DNA from: CALMEC01 sp964434425
GTDB taxonomy: Bacteria; Actinomycetota; Thermoleophilia; Miltoncostaeales; Miltoncostaeaceae
NCBI GenBank assembly: GCA_964434425.1
Contig: CAYSVH010000001.1
Coordinates: forward strand, 124,001 to 188,000
DNA length: 64,000 bases
Direction: 5' to 3'
In this document: one piece after another, positions 7,946 to 16,121 of the stretch
How positions within the stretch are numbered: position 1 is the first letter of the stretch
How the letters are laid out: every line of letters starts with the position of its first letter
Notes under the pieces: generated by a model
The model's input: only the letters and a program-made list of their open reading frames with translations
What the model was told of the DNA's origin: nothing
Database searches by the model: none
Made by a program: the position numbers and the translations under genes

Positions 7946-8653
7946 TCAGGCGAGCCGGGCGAGCGCGGCCAGGCCGATGCGGCAGGCGTCCATACCCGCT
8001 GCGTGACGATCCCGCGCCCCCAGCCATCCCGGATCGGTACCCGTGAGCGTGTTGGACACGGCGAGGACGGATCCGGCCCGGATCCGGGCTCGTGCCGCGA
8101 GCGCGTTCACAACGGCCGCCTCCATCTCGACCGACAGCAGCCCACGCGCCTCCCATGCCGCGTTGCGACCGGGCACGGGGTCGTAGAAGAGGTCCGTCGA
8201 GACGATCGCGCCCTCGTGCACGCGACGTTCGCCGTCCGTCGCGGCCGCGCGCAGCGCCCCGACGACGGCCGGGTCGGCCGGTGACGGGTCCGGTCCGGCG
8301 AGGACCAGGCCGGCTCCGTCGTCGGCGACCACCGACGTGGCGATCACGATGTCGCCCGCGTCGACGTCGCGGCTGAGTCCACCGGTCGTGCCGGCCCGGA
8401 TGATCACCCGGGCGCCGAGCTCGATCAGCTCGTGGACGACGATCGCCGTGCTGCCGCCGCCCATACCCGTGGCCTGCACCGTCACGCGGACCCCGTCGAC
8501 GACGCCGGTGACCCCGACGAGGCCGCGGGTCTCGGTCACGACCTCCGCGTTCTCCAGCAGGTCCTGAGCGACGTGTCGTACGCGGTCGGGATCGCCGCAG
8601 CAGAGGACGAGGGGCGCCTGCTTCGTCCGGGGGGTGGCGAGATGGAGTGTCAT
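7946..8653 (-). CDS. Nucleoside phosphorylase (PNP/uridine phosphorylase family)
   Basis: 235 residues. It splits nucleosides with phosphate into base and ribose-1-phosphate. GTTGGL (phosphate loop), the ribose/base motif SVEMEAAVVNALA and a downstream purine/pyrimidine specificity region (TGTDPGW) show the PNP_UDP_1 fold. The segment VTVQATGMGGGSTAIVVHELIELGA is typical of hexameric uridine/DeoD-type enzymes; substrate is not decided. ATG 8653 has a TAGTGT -10 ending 8 nt upstream and no Shine-Dalgarno, suggesting a leaderless transcript. It diverges from tilS, whose operon includes hpt, another purine-salvage gene. Confidence 0.82.
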   Translation of the reverse strand: MTLHLATPRTKQAPLVLCCGDPDRVRHVAQDLLENAEVVTETRGLVGVTGVVDGVRVTVQATGMGGGSTAIVVHELIELGARVIIRAGTTGGLSRDVDAGDIVIATSVVADDGAGLVLAGPDPSPADPAVVGALRAAATDGERRVHEGAIVSTDLFYDPVPGRNAAWEARGLLSVEMEAAVVNALAARARIRAGSVLAVSNTLTGTDPGWLGARDRHAAGMDACRIGLAALARLA

Positions 8654-8875
8654 CGCGGCGCACACTACTGTCGTCGTCCCGTTCGGGTTCCCGTCCGTCG
8701 AGCGCTCGACGCCCGTGGGCGGACGACGGAACCCGTGCGTGGCGATCACCCGGTCGATCCGGCCGTCGTCGACCGCCTCCCGCGCGGTGACGAAGCGGTC
8801 GCGGCACATGTCGCCCCGGGCGCGCTCGGAGAACGGATCCTCGGGCTCCGACCGCGCGTCGGGCACACTACGGCC

Positions 8876-10159
8876 ATGGCCGAGCCCATCGAGGAGCGGA
8901 TCTCCCGGTTCATCGCCGAGCGTGAGCTCATCCGTCCGTCGGATGCCCTCCTCCTCATGGTGTCGGGCGGTGCCGACTCGATGTGCCTCCTCCATGTGAT
9001 GGCCCGGATCCATCGGGGACGTCTCGGTGTCCTCACCTTCGACCACGGACTGCGACCGGAGGCGTCCGAGGAGGTGGACCTGGTGCTCGCCTCCGGGGAG
9101 GCACTCGGCGTCCCGGTCATCGCTCGCGGGCTCGGGCTCGCGCCCGGTGCGGGACTGCAGGAGCGTGCGCGGGTTGCGCGGCGCGACGAGGCCCGCCGTG
9201 TGGCGGCCGATGAGGGCTTCGACCGCATCGTGACCGGGCACACGGCGAGCGACCAGGCCGAGACCGTGCTCTTCCGCATCGCGCGCGGCACCGGCAGGGA
9301 CGGTGCGCTGGGCATGCGCGCCGACGGTCCGGTGACGCGGCCCCTGCTCGCCGTCACCCGGGACGAGACGCGAGCGTGGTGCGCGGCGAACGGCGTGGCG
9401 TACGTGGATGATCCGTCGAACGACGATCCGCGGTATGCGCGTGCCCGGGTGCGGCGGGGGCTCGTTCCCGCGCTGCTCGACGTGCATCCGGGGGCCGATC
9501 GCGCGGTGACCCGGTTCGCGGAGCTCCTCGACGACGAGGGAGCGCTGATCCGGTCGCTCGTCGACGCCGCACAGGCGCGTTGCGTGACGCCCGCCGGCCT
9601 GGACATCGCACGCCTCGGGGACGAGGAGGTCCCGGTCCGACGCCTGCTGGTGCGACGGCTGCTCTCCGACGCGGGTATCGCGGCCGACGCCGTCTGGGTC
9701 CGTGAGGCGCTGGAGCTCGCACGCCGGGGGACCGGCGGCCGCGACGTCGAGGGCGGACGCATCACCGTCTGGCGTGGCGAGCTTGTCGCCGAGGCGATCG
9801 CGTCGCCACCCGCGGATCCGGTTCGCCTGCGGGTCCCCGGGGAGGCCCGGTACGGGGATCTGGTCATCCGCGCGTCACGTGCGGTCGCCGATGCCCCGCG
9901 TCCCGACCGCGTGGACCTGCGGATCGACGGTGCGCTTACGGTGCGCGGCCCGCGCCCGGGTGATCGTCTCGCGCTGGCCGGAGGGGGGCACCAGCCCGTG
10001 GGACGGTTCCTCTCGTCCGCGGGTGTGCCCGCCTCGCGACGGCCCTCGGTGGCCGTCGTGGCGTGCGGACGTCATGTCGTGTGGGTGAGCGGGTACCGTG
10101 CCGGGGCCGACGTACTCGCGCCACCCGGCGCTCCCGCAACGCGACTGGAGCTCTTGTGA
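8876..10159 (+). CDS. tilS: tRNA(Ile)-lysidine synthetase
   Basis: 427 residues. TilS attaches lysine to C34 of tRNA-Ile(CAU), converting its decoding from AUG to AUA. The N-type ATP-pyrophosphatase PP-loop SGGADSMCLLH lies near residue 29; VTGHTASDQAETVLFRIARG is the family signature, and DPSNDDPRYARARVR contributes to tRNA recognition. The C-terminal domain (LRIDGALTVRGPRPGDRL...) is the TilS_C lysine-tRNA domain. ATG 8876 follows a -10-like CACACT by 6 nt. It overlaps hpt by 4 nt, the classic tilS-hpt-ftsH order. Confidence 0.93.
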   Translation: MAEPIEERISRFIAERELIRPSDALLLMVSGGADSMCLLHVMARIHRGRLGVLTFDHGLRPEASEEVDLVLASGEALGVPVIARGLGLAPGAGLQERARVARRDEARRVAADEGFDRIVTGHTASDQAETVLFRIARGTGRDGALGMRADGPVTRPLLAVTRDETRAWCAANGVAYVDDPSNDDPRYARARVRRGLVPALLDVHPGADRAVTRFAELLDDEGALIRSLVDAAQARCVTPAGLDIARLGDEEVPVRRLLVRRLLSDAGIAADAVWVREALELARRGTGGRDVEGGRITVWRGELVAEAIASPPADPVRLRVPGEARYGDLVIRASRAVADAPRPDRVDLRIDGALTVRGPRPGDRLALAGGGHQPVGRFLSSAGVPASRRPSVAVVACGRHVVWVSGYRAGADVLAPPGAPATRLELL

Positions 10160-10689
10160 AGGACCCACGAATCGGAGACGTGCTCATCTCGGAGGATCTC
10201 CTGCAGGAGCGCGTGGGCCAGCTGGCCGCCGATATCTCGCGCGACTACGAGGGCCGCGAGATCCTCGTGATCGGCGTCCTCAAGGGGGCACTGCCGTTCA
10301 TCGCCGACCTGGTACGACGCCTGGACGTGCCGTGCCACCTCGACTTCATGGCGGTGTCGTCGTACGGGGCGGCGGTGCATTCGTCCGGCGTCGTGCGCAT
10401 CCTCAAGGACCTCGACACACCCATCGTCGGACGGCACGTCCTGCTGGTGGAGGACGTCATCGACTCGGGCCTCACCCTCTCGTACCTCATCAAGAACCTG
10501 ACGTCGCGTGAACCGGAGTCGCTGGAGCTCGCGACGCTCCTCGTGAAGCCCGGACGTCGCACGCTTCCCGTCGAGCCGAAGTACGTCGGGTTCGAGGTGC
10601 CGAACCAGTTCGTGATCGGGTACGGACTCGACTTCGACGAGGACTTCCGGCAGCTGCCGTACATCGCGCTCCTGAACGGGGAGAAGTAG
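10156..10689 (+). CDS. hpt: Hypoxanthine(-guanine) phosphoribosyltransferase
   Basis: 177 residues. It salvages hypoxanthine and guanine to IMP and GMP with PRPP. The PRPP loop LLVEDVIDSGLTLSYL is intact, and the flexible active-site segment LDFMAVSSYG plus the base-binding end KYVGFEVPNQFVIGYGLDFDEDFR match bacterial HPRTs over full length. GTG 10156 overlaps the tilS stop (GTGA) and is preceded by GGAG, so translation is coupled. Confidence 0.93.
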   Translation: MKDPRIGDVLISEDLLQERVGQLAADISRDYEGREILVIGVLKGALPFIADLVRRLDVPCHLDFMAVSSYGAAVHSSGVVRILKDLDTPIVGRHVLLVEDVIDSGLTLSYLIKNLTSREPESLELATLLVKPGRRTLPVEPKYVGFEVPNQFVIGYGLDFDEDFRQLPYIALLNGEK

Positions 10690-10747
10690 GGGGAAGCGGG
10701 GGCACTGCTATCCTCGCCCATACCGTCGACCCTCCGAAGGACTCCTC

Positions 10748-12700
10748 CTGAATCGCTTTCTGAAGAGCGCCGCGTTCCCCATCCTGATGGTCCTCCTGCT
10801 GGTCTTCGTCGCATCGAGGATCTTCAGCGGGAGCGGCTCCGACGAGCCGAAGACGGGCTATTCGGACTTCATGACGGCGCTTGACGCCCGGCAGGTGAGT
10901 TCGATCGAGATCAACCTCGATCGCAACAAGCTCACGTACCGCGTGGAGGGCGAGTCGAAGGCGCACGAGACCGGCTTCCTCGACAACCAGGGCGACGCCC
11001 TGATGACGGCCATCCAGGCGGCCGAGGTCACGAGCGTCGACGTCAAACCGCGATCGGGCTCCACCTGGTGGGGCGTTCTCCTCACGCTGGCCCCGTTCGT
11101 CCTGATCATCCTGATCTGGATCTTCCTCATCAACCAGATGCAGGGCGGCGGCAGCAAGGTCATGAGCTTCGGCAAGGCCAAGGCCAAGCGGATGACGGCC
11201 GACTCCCCCAAGATCACGTTCCGTGACGTCGCCGGTGCGGAGGAGGCGGTCGAGGAGCTGCACGAGATCAAGGAGTTCCTCGAGAACCCGAAGAAGTTCC
11301 AGGCCCTCGGAGCCCGCATCCCCAAGGGCGTCCTCCTGTTCGGACCGCCCGGCACCGGCAAGACCCTTCTGGCCCGTGCCGTCGCCGGTGAGGCCGGGGT
11401 GCCGTTCTTCTCCATCTCGGGTTCCGACTTCGTCGAGATGTTCGTCGGTGTCGGTGCGTCCCGTGTGCGCGACCTGTTCGAGCAGGCCAAGGCGTCGTCC
11501 CCGTGCATCATCTTCATGGACGAGATCGACGCCGTCGGGCGCCACCGCGGTGCCGGCCTCGGCGGCGGGCACGACGAGCGTGAGCAGACCCTGAACCAGC
11601 TCCTCGTCGAGATGGACGGGTTCGAGGCGAAGGACAACATCATCCTCATCGCCGCCACCAACCGTCCCGACATCCTCGACCCCGCGCTTCTTCGGCCAGG
11701 ACGCTTCGATCGCCAGGTCGTCGTCGACCGGCCGGACCGCGCGGGCCGCGCCGCCATCCTCCGGGTGCACACCAAGGGCAAGCCGATCGTCAAGGATCTC
11801 GACCTCGACGCGCTCGCCGGCCAGACCCCCGGGTTCACCGGCGCCGACCTCGCCAACCTCGTCAACGAGGCCGCACTGCTCTCCGCCCGGCGCAGCAAGC
11901 GCGTCATCGGCCACGACGAGCTGGAAGAGGGGATCATGCGGGTCATCGCCGGACCCGAGAAGAAGTCGCGGCTCCTCAGCGAGCAGGAGCGTCGCGTCAC
12001 GGCGTTCCACGAGGTCGGGCACGCCCTCGTCGGTCACTACCTCCCCCACGCGGATCCGGTGCACAAGATCTCGGTCGTCGCACGCGGACAGGCGCTGGGC
12101 GTCACGGTGTCGATGCCGCAGGAGGACCGTTTCCTCACCAGCAAGGCCGAGCTGGAGGACACCATGGCGATGGCCCTCGGCGGACGGACGGCCGAGGAGA
12201 TCGTGTTCGGCGAGATCACGACCGGTGCGTCCAGCGACCTCGAGCGCGTCACCTCGATCGCCAAGTCGATGACGATGCGCTACGGCATGTCCGAGAAGCT
12301 CGGACCCCGGGTCCTGGGGCACAACCAGGGCGCGCCGTTCCTCGGGCGCGAGATCTCCCACGAGTCCGACTACTCGGACGAGATCGCCCGCGAGATCGAC
12401 GCCGAGATCCGTCGCATCATCGAATCGGCCCACGACAGTGCGCGGTCGATCCTCACGGAGCACCGCGACAAGCTCGACCTGCTCTCCGAGATCCTGCTCC
12501 GCCGCGAGACCATCGAGCGCGAGGAGTTCCTCGGGCTGCTGGACGGTCGCTCGGAGGAGGAGGTCTTCCGTGAGCGCGACGAGAAGGACGCCCGGCAGCG
12601 GGCGGAGGTCGAGCGCGAGCTGGCCGAGGCCGAGCGCGAGGCCGAGCGCCGCGCCGCGACGCCGCCGACCACCGGCCCTGCCGTCCCCGAGTCGTCCTAG
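10748..12700 (+). CDS. ftsH: ATP-dependent zinc metalloprotease FtsH, apparently CTG-initiated
   Basis: Membrane-anchored AAA+ protease that extracts and degrades membrane and short-lived cytosolic proteins. About 650 residues: membrane helix 1, ~70-residue extracytoplasmic part, helix 2 (FVLIILIWIFLINQMQ), AAA module with Walker A GPPGTGKT (near residue 199), Walker B IIFMDEIDA, second region of homology, and the HEVGHA zinc site (near 421) with its third ligand in GASSDLERV. The first in-frame ATG (10787) would cut the first membrane helix to about 12 residues. A CTG at 10748, 7 nt after GAAGGA, restores LNRFLKSAAFPILMVLLLV, the usual FtsH N-terminus. TATCCT at 10710-10715 is the likely -10. 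Stop at 12700. Confidence 0.93.
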   Translation: MNRFLKSAAFPILMVLLLVFVASRIFSGSGSDEPKTGYSDFMTALDARQVSSIEINLDRNKLTYRVEGESKAHETGFLDNQGDALMTAIQAAEVTSVDVKPRSGSTWWGVLLTLAPFVLIILIWIFLINQMQGGGSKVMSFGKAKAKRMTADSPKITFRDVAGAEEAVEELHEIKEFLENPKKFQALGARIPKGVLLFGPPGTGKTLLARAVAGEAGVPFFSISGSDFVEMFVGVGASRVRDLFEQAKASSPCIIFMDEIDAVGRHRGAGLGGGHDEREQTLNQLLVEMDGFEAKDNIILIAATNRPDILDPALLRPGRFDRQVVVDRPDRAGRAAILRVHTKGKPIVKDLDLDALAGQTPGFTGADLANLVNEAALLSARRSKRVIGHDELEEGIMRVIAGPEKKSRLLSEQERRVTAFHEVGHALVGHYLPHADPVHKISVVARGQALGVTVSMPQEDRFLTSKAELEDTMAMALGGRTAEEIVFGEITTGASSDLERVTSIAKSMTMRYGMSEKLGPRVLGHNQGAPFLGREISHESDYSDEIAREIDAEIRRIIESAHDSARSILTEHRDKLDLLSEILLRRETIEREEFLGLLDGRSEEEVFRERDEKDARQRAEVERELAEAEREAERRAATPPTTGPAVPESS

Positions 12701-12802
12701 AGGTCGTGGGCGGGGCGGTGGGATGCCCCCGCCGTTCCGGCCCGCTGTGCACGACCCGCCACATGCGCGACCCGGAGGGCGATTCGCGGCTACGATGCCG
12801 CC

Positions 12803-13633
12803 GTGATGCCCGCCTCCGCCCTCACCTGGCTCTCGTCGCCGTGCGTGATGGGGATCCTCAACACCACGCCCGACTCGTTCTCGGACGGCGGTCGCCACCT
12901 TCCGCCGGATGCGGCGCGCGAGCGCTTCGCCCGCATCGCCGCGGAGGGTGCGGCCATCTGCGACGTGGGAGCCGAGAGCACACGTCCGGGCGCCGCGGCC
13001 GTGACACCGGACGAGCAGCTTCGACGCCTCGCCCCCGTCTTCGCGGCCATGGAGGACCCGGCAGCGGTCCCGGTATCGATCGACACGTCGTCGGCCGTCG
13101 TCGCTGAGCGCGCCATCGCCCACGGTGCCGTCCTCGTGAACGATGTCACCGCGGGCCGGGCGGATCCCGCGATGCTCGACCTCGTGGCCGACCGGGGTTG
13201 CGGTATCTGTCTGATGCATATGAGGGGCGAACCCCGGACGATGCAGGACGCGCCCTCCTACGACGACCCCGTGGACGAGGTCCGTGCGTTCCTCGCCGAG
13301 AGGATCGACGCCGCCGTCCGCGCGGGGGTCGCGGAGTCCGCGATCCTCGTCGATCCGGGCATCGGCTTCGGAAAGCGTCTGTCTGACAATCTGGCGCTGC
13401 TCGCCGGTGCCGGGGCTCTCCGTGCGCTGGGTCCGCCGGTCGTGATCGGCGTCTCGCGCAAGCGGATGTTCGGTGATCTCCTCGGGCGTGGGGTGGACGA
13501 CCGCGTCGCCGCGTCGTTGGCCGCGGGACTCGCGGCGGTGCGGGCGGGAGCCGACGTGCTCCGCGTCCACGACGTCCGCGAGACCGTCGACGCCCTGCGC
13601 GTCTGGACGGCCGTCCAGGAGGGTGGACGGTGA
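12803..13633 (+). CDS. folP: Dihydropteroate synthase
   Basis: 276 residues. It joins 6-hydroxymethyl-dihydropterin pyrophosphate and p-aminobenzoate in folate synthesis. The signatures MGILNTTPDSFSDGG, DVGAESTRPGA and SIDTSSAVVAERA, plus the pABA-side loop LMHMRGEPRTMQ, are intact. GTG 12803 (followed by ATG 12806) comes 6 nt after TACGAT, so a leaderless mRNA is likely. First gene of a folP-folB-folK run joined by 4-nt overlaps. Confidence 0.93.
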   Translation: MMPASALTWLSSPCVMGILNTTPDSFSDGGRHLPPDAARERFARIAAEGAAICDVGAESTRPGAAAVTPDEQLRRLAPVFAAMEDPAAVPVSIDTSSAVVAERAIAHGAVLVNDVTAGRADPAMLDLVADRGCGICLMHMRGEPRTMQDAPSYDDPVDEVRAFLAERIDAAVRAGVAESAILVDPGIGFGKRLSDNLALLAGAGALRALGPPVVIGVSRKRMFGDLLGRGVDDRVAASLAAGLAAVRAGADVLRVHDVRETVDALRVWTAVQEGGR

Positions 13634-13992
13634 CCGACGGCCTCACGATCCGTCTGACGGGGATGACCGGTTTCGGGTACCACGGGGTCGAGCCGTGGGA
13701 GCGTCGTGACGGTCAGCGCTTCGTCGTCGACGTCGAGATCGGCGTCCGGTCGCAGGCGGCCACGGCCAGCGACGACCTGGCCGACACCGTCGACTACGCG
13801 CGCGTCGCCGAGATCGTCCGCGAGGAGGTCGAGGGGGAGCCCGTCGACCTCATCGAGCGGTTGGGTGCCGCGATCGCCGACCGGGTGCTGGAGGACACCC
13901 TGGTCGCGCGCGTCGCGGTCACGATCGCGAAACCGGATCTCGGACTGCCACTGGGGGCGCTCGCCTCGGTGACCGTCCGCCGATCGCGATGA
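13630..13992 (+). CDS. folB: Dihydroneopterin aldolase
   Basis: 120 residues, standard length. It cleaves 7,8-dihydroneopterin to 6-hydroxymethyl-dihydropterin and glycolaldehyde. MTGFGYHGVEPWERRDGQRF carries the conserved Tyr/His/Glu segment, TVDYARVAEIV the substrate-binding Tyr, and LIERLGAAIADRVL follows as usual. The start overlaps folP (GTGA) and the end overlaps folK (ATGA), so the three proteins are made in coupled translation. Confidence 0.92.
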   Translation: MTDGLTIRLTGMTGFGYHGVEPWERRDGQRFVVDVEIGVRSQAATASDDLADTVDYARVAEIVREEVEGEPVDLIERLGAAIADRVLEDTLVARVAVTIAKPDLGLPLGALASVTVRRSR

Positions 13993-14486
13993 CGTACTGG
14001 ATCGGCCTCGGCGCCAACCTGGGCGATCCGGTCGCCACGATGGGACGGGCCCTGAACGAGATGGACCGCCGCGGAGCGGAGGTCCGTGACGTCAGCGACG
14101 TCTACCGGACCTCACCCGTCGGCCGTCGCGATCAACCCGAGTTCGCCAACGCGGCCTGCACCGTGGCGTTCGACGGCCCGCCACCCGCGCTCCTCGTGAT
14201 CCTGAAGGCGATCGAACATGACCTGGGGCGACGTGCCACGGAGCGGTGGGGACCACGGGTGATCGATCTCGACGTCCTCCTGTGGTCCGGCGGGCGGTGG
14301 GACGAGCCCGGCCTGGTCGTGCCGCATCCGTCGCTCGGTGATCGACGCTTCGCGCTCGAGCCGCTCCTGTCCATCGATCCTGACCTCCGGATGCCGGACG
14401 GGACGGCGCTGTCCCGTCTGGTGGAACCACTGCGCCGGGATCCGCGGCAGCGGGTCGATGCCCTGCCGGACGTCCGCCTGAGATAG
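13989..14486 (+). CDS. folK: 6-hydroxymethyl-7,8-dihydropterin pyrophosphokinase
   Basis: 165 residues. It transfers pyrophosphate from ATP to the pterin, making the FolP substrate. IGLGANLGDP, SPVGRRDQPEFANAA, LGRRATERWGPRVIDLDVLLW and PHPSLGDRRFALEPL are the four HPPK signature stretches, including the DLD metal-binding pair. It completes the folate operon; no folE or folC is seen in this window. Confidence 0.93.
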   Translation: MTYWIGLGANLGDPVATMGRALNEMDRRGAEVRDVSDVYRTSPVGRRDQPEFANAACTVAFDGPPPALLVILKAIEHDLGRRATERWGPRVIDLDVLLWSGGRWDEPGLVVPHPSLGDRRFALEPLLSIDPDLRMPDGTALSRLVEPLRRDPRQRVDALPDVRLR

Positions 14487-14554
14487 GTCGTTTCTCCGAT
14501 GGCGGGTGGGGAAACGGCGCGAGACGGGTGGAGACAACCATCTAGGATATGTAC

Positions 14555-15253
14555 ATGTCACGCCACCACTCATACGACGAATATCTCGAGACCATCTACT
14601 TCCTGTCGTTCCCTGTCGGCGAGTACGGGCCGGTCGTTCGTGACTCCCCGGCGCTCGCCGCCCGAATCGCGGAGATGCTGGGGGTGTCCGCCCCGACCGT
14701 CGCGGAGATGCTGAAGCGCCTCGAGGCCGACGGCATGATCGAACGCGGACGTCGTCGCGCCACCGTTCTCACTGAGAAGGGGCGGGCGAAGGCCGAGCAC
14801 CATGTGCGCAATCACCGGATCATCGAGCGCTTCCTGGTCGACTTCATGGGCTACGAGCCCGGTGACTGCCACGAGCAGGCCGAGATCCTCGGCGACACGT
14901 TCACCGACGACATGGTCGCCCGCCTGGGCGAGAAACTGGGCAACCCCGACCGCTGTCCGCACGGTTGGCCCGTCGACCCGGAGATCGAGCAGCGGGAGAA
15001 CCAGGAACTCATCGCGCTCGCCGACGTGGGCGACGGGCTTCCCGCGACGATCGTCCGCCTGGCCGAGCACGACCTCGAACTCCTCAAGTGGTTCTACGAC
15101 GAGGGGCTCGTTCCCGAGACCGAGGTCGTGACCGGGCCGCCCGCCGATGACGACCAACGCGTCGTCGTCGTGGACGGGGTCGAGCGCATCATCCCCGTCG
15201 TCGCCACCGAGGGGCTCTTCGTCCGAACCGCCGCGCAGCCCGCGCCCGTCTGA
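14555..15253 (+). CDS. DtxR/MntR-family metal-dependent transcriptional regulator
   Basis: 232 residues. The N-terminal winged helix (residues ~6-70: SYDEYLETIYFLS, ALAARIAEMLGVSAPTVAEMLKRLEADGMI) and the iron-dependent dimerisation domain with HHVRNHRIIERFLVDF and GDCHEQAEILGD match the family. At the first metal site the positions of MntR Asp8/Glu11 hold Glu9/Glu12 rather than DtxR Met10, which leans towards manganese sensing; this is an inference from alignment by eye. C-terminal to ~140 a short FeoA/SH3-like part (VRLAEHDLELLKWFYDEGL) is present. ATG 14555 lies 6 nt after TAGGAT, so the earlier ATG 14549 abuts the -10 box and is less likely. Confidence 0.85.
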   Translation: MSRHHSYDEYLETIYFLSFPVGEYGPVVRDSPALAARIAEMLGVSAPTVAEMLKRLEADGMIERGRRRATVLTEKGRAKAEHHVRNHRIIERFLVDFMGYEPGDCHEQAEILGDTFTDDMVARLGEKLGNPDRCPHGWPVDPEIEQRENQELIALADVGDGLPATIVRLAEHDLELLKWFYDEGLVPETEVVTGPPADDDQRVVVVDGVERIIPVVATEGLFVRTAAQPAPV

Positions 15254-15329
15254 CCGGTCCGTCTCCGCGGCCGTACCGCGGCGACGCGATAACGTCAGAG
15301 TGACGCGCGTGACGCGCGCGGCGGCTCTC

Positions 15330-16121
15330 TTATGCCGCGGCCAGCCGGGTGGCGAGGGCCTGGAACATCGCACCCATCCGTGGCGTCGGCGGTTGGAGGT
15401 CCGGGGCGATGCCGTGGGCTTCCAGCGCGGCCGTCGTCACGTGCCCGACCGATACCACCAGTGTCCCATCGGCCACCGGATCGTCGACGTTGGCGCGCTC
15501 GGCCAGCGCCGCGAAGCCGTGGACGGCATGAGCACTGGTGAACGTCACGGCATCGAGCCCGCCGGCGGCCGCGGCCCGTATGAGGGAGAGCCCCGGGAGG
15601 TCGTCGGGCGGCAGGGCGATGGCATAGGGGTGGGCGTCGATCACCGTCGCACCCGCGTCCCGCAGGGGATTCGAGATGGCATCGGGCTCCGGACCCGAGC
15701 ACTGCACGAAGACCCGCGCTCCCTTCACCGGCCCGTCCAGGAGTTCCGTCACCACCGAGGCGCCGTCGGCGGGGTTCGCCATCCAGTCGGCCTCGAGGTC
15801 CATGCTGCGCAGCGCCCGGCGTGCCTTGGGTCCGCGTGCGATGGTCCGCGACCCGCGGATCAGGGTCCGAAACGGTCCGTCGATCCCGGACCGCTCGGCG
15901 ACCCCCATCAGATGGCGTGCGCCGATCCCCGTGGTGAAGACCATGATGTCGCATGGTTCCGCCAGCGCCGCCTCGAGCGACGGGAGCACGTCCGCGTCGT
16001 CCACGGGGCGGTCGACGTCGATGCACGGGCCCACGACGGGTTCGCCGCCCAGGGCCGTGACGAGGGCGGCCTGCTCGGTCGCCCTGCGCGCGGCCGTGAT
16101 GCCGATGCGCGCCCCGTTCAG
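15330..16121 (-). CDS. hemD: Uroporphyrinogen-III synthase (HemD)-like protein, CTG-initiated
   Basis: About 263 residues in two alternating HemD-type lobes. Recognisable parts are GARIGITAARRATEQAALV, the loop DIMVFTTGIGARHLM, and VTFTSAHAVHGFAALAE with GHVTTAALEAHGI near the end. HemD closes hydroxymethylbilane to uroporphyrinogen III. The first GTG (16034) would remove the first beta strand. A CTG at 16121, seven nt after GGAGG and overlapping the preceding stop as CTGA, restores it. The preceding gene is a GAF/PucR-type regulator, not hemC, so the role could be regulatory or specialised; similar HemD-domain proteins also occur in response-regulator contexts. Confidence 0.75.
   Translation of the reverse strand: MNGARIGITAARRATEQAALVTALGGEPVVGPCIDVDRPVDDADVLPSLEAALAEPCDIMVFTTGIGARHLMGVAERSGIDGPFRTLIRGSRTIARGPKARRALRSMDLEADWMANPADGASVVTELLDGPVKGARVFVQCSGPEPDAISNPLRDAGATVIDAHPYAIALPPDDLPGLSLIRAAAAGGLDAVTFTSAHAVHGFAALAERANVDDPVADGTLVVSVGHVTTAALEAHGIAPDLQPPTPRMGAMFQALATRLAAA

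Noticed and set aside
10490..13570. A 1,026-codon open frame antisense to ftsH and folP
   Set aside because: It mirrors codons of two well-identified genes; high-GC antisense frames are expected, and it has no motif or start signal.
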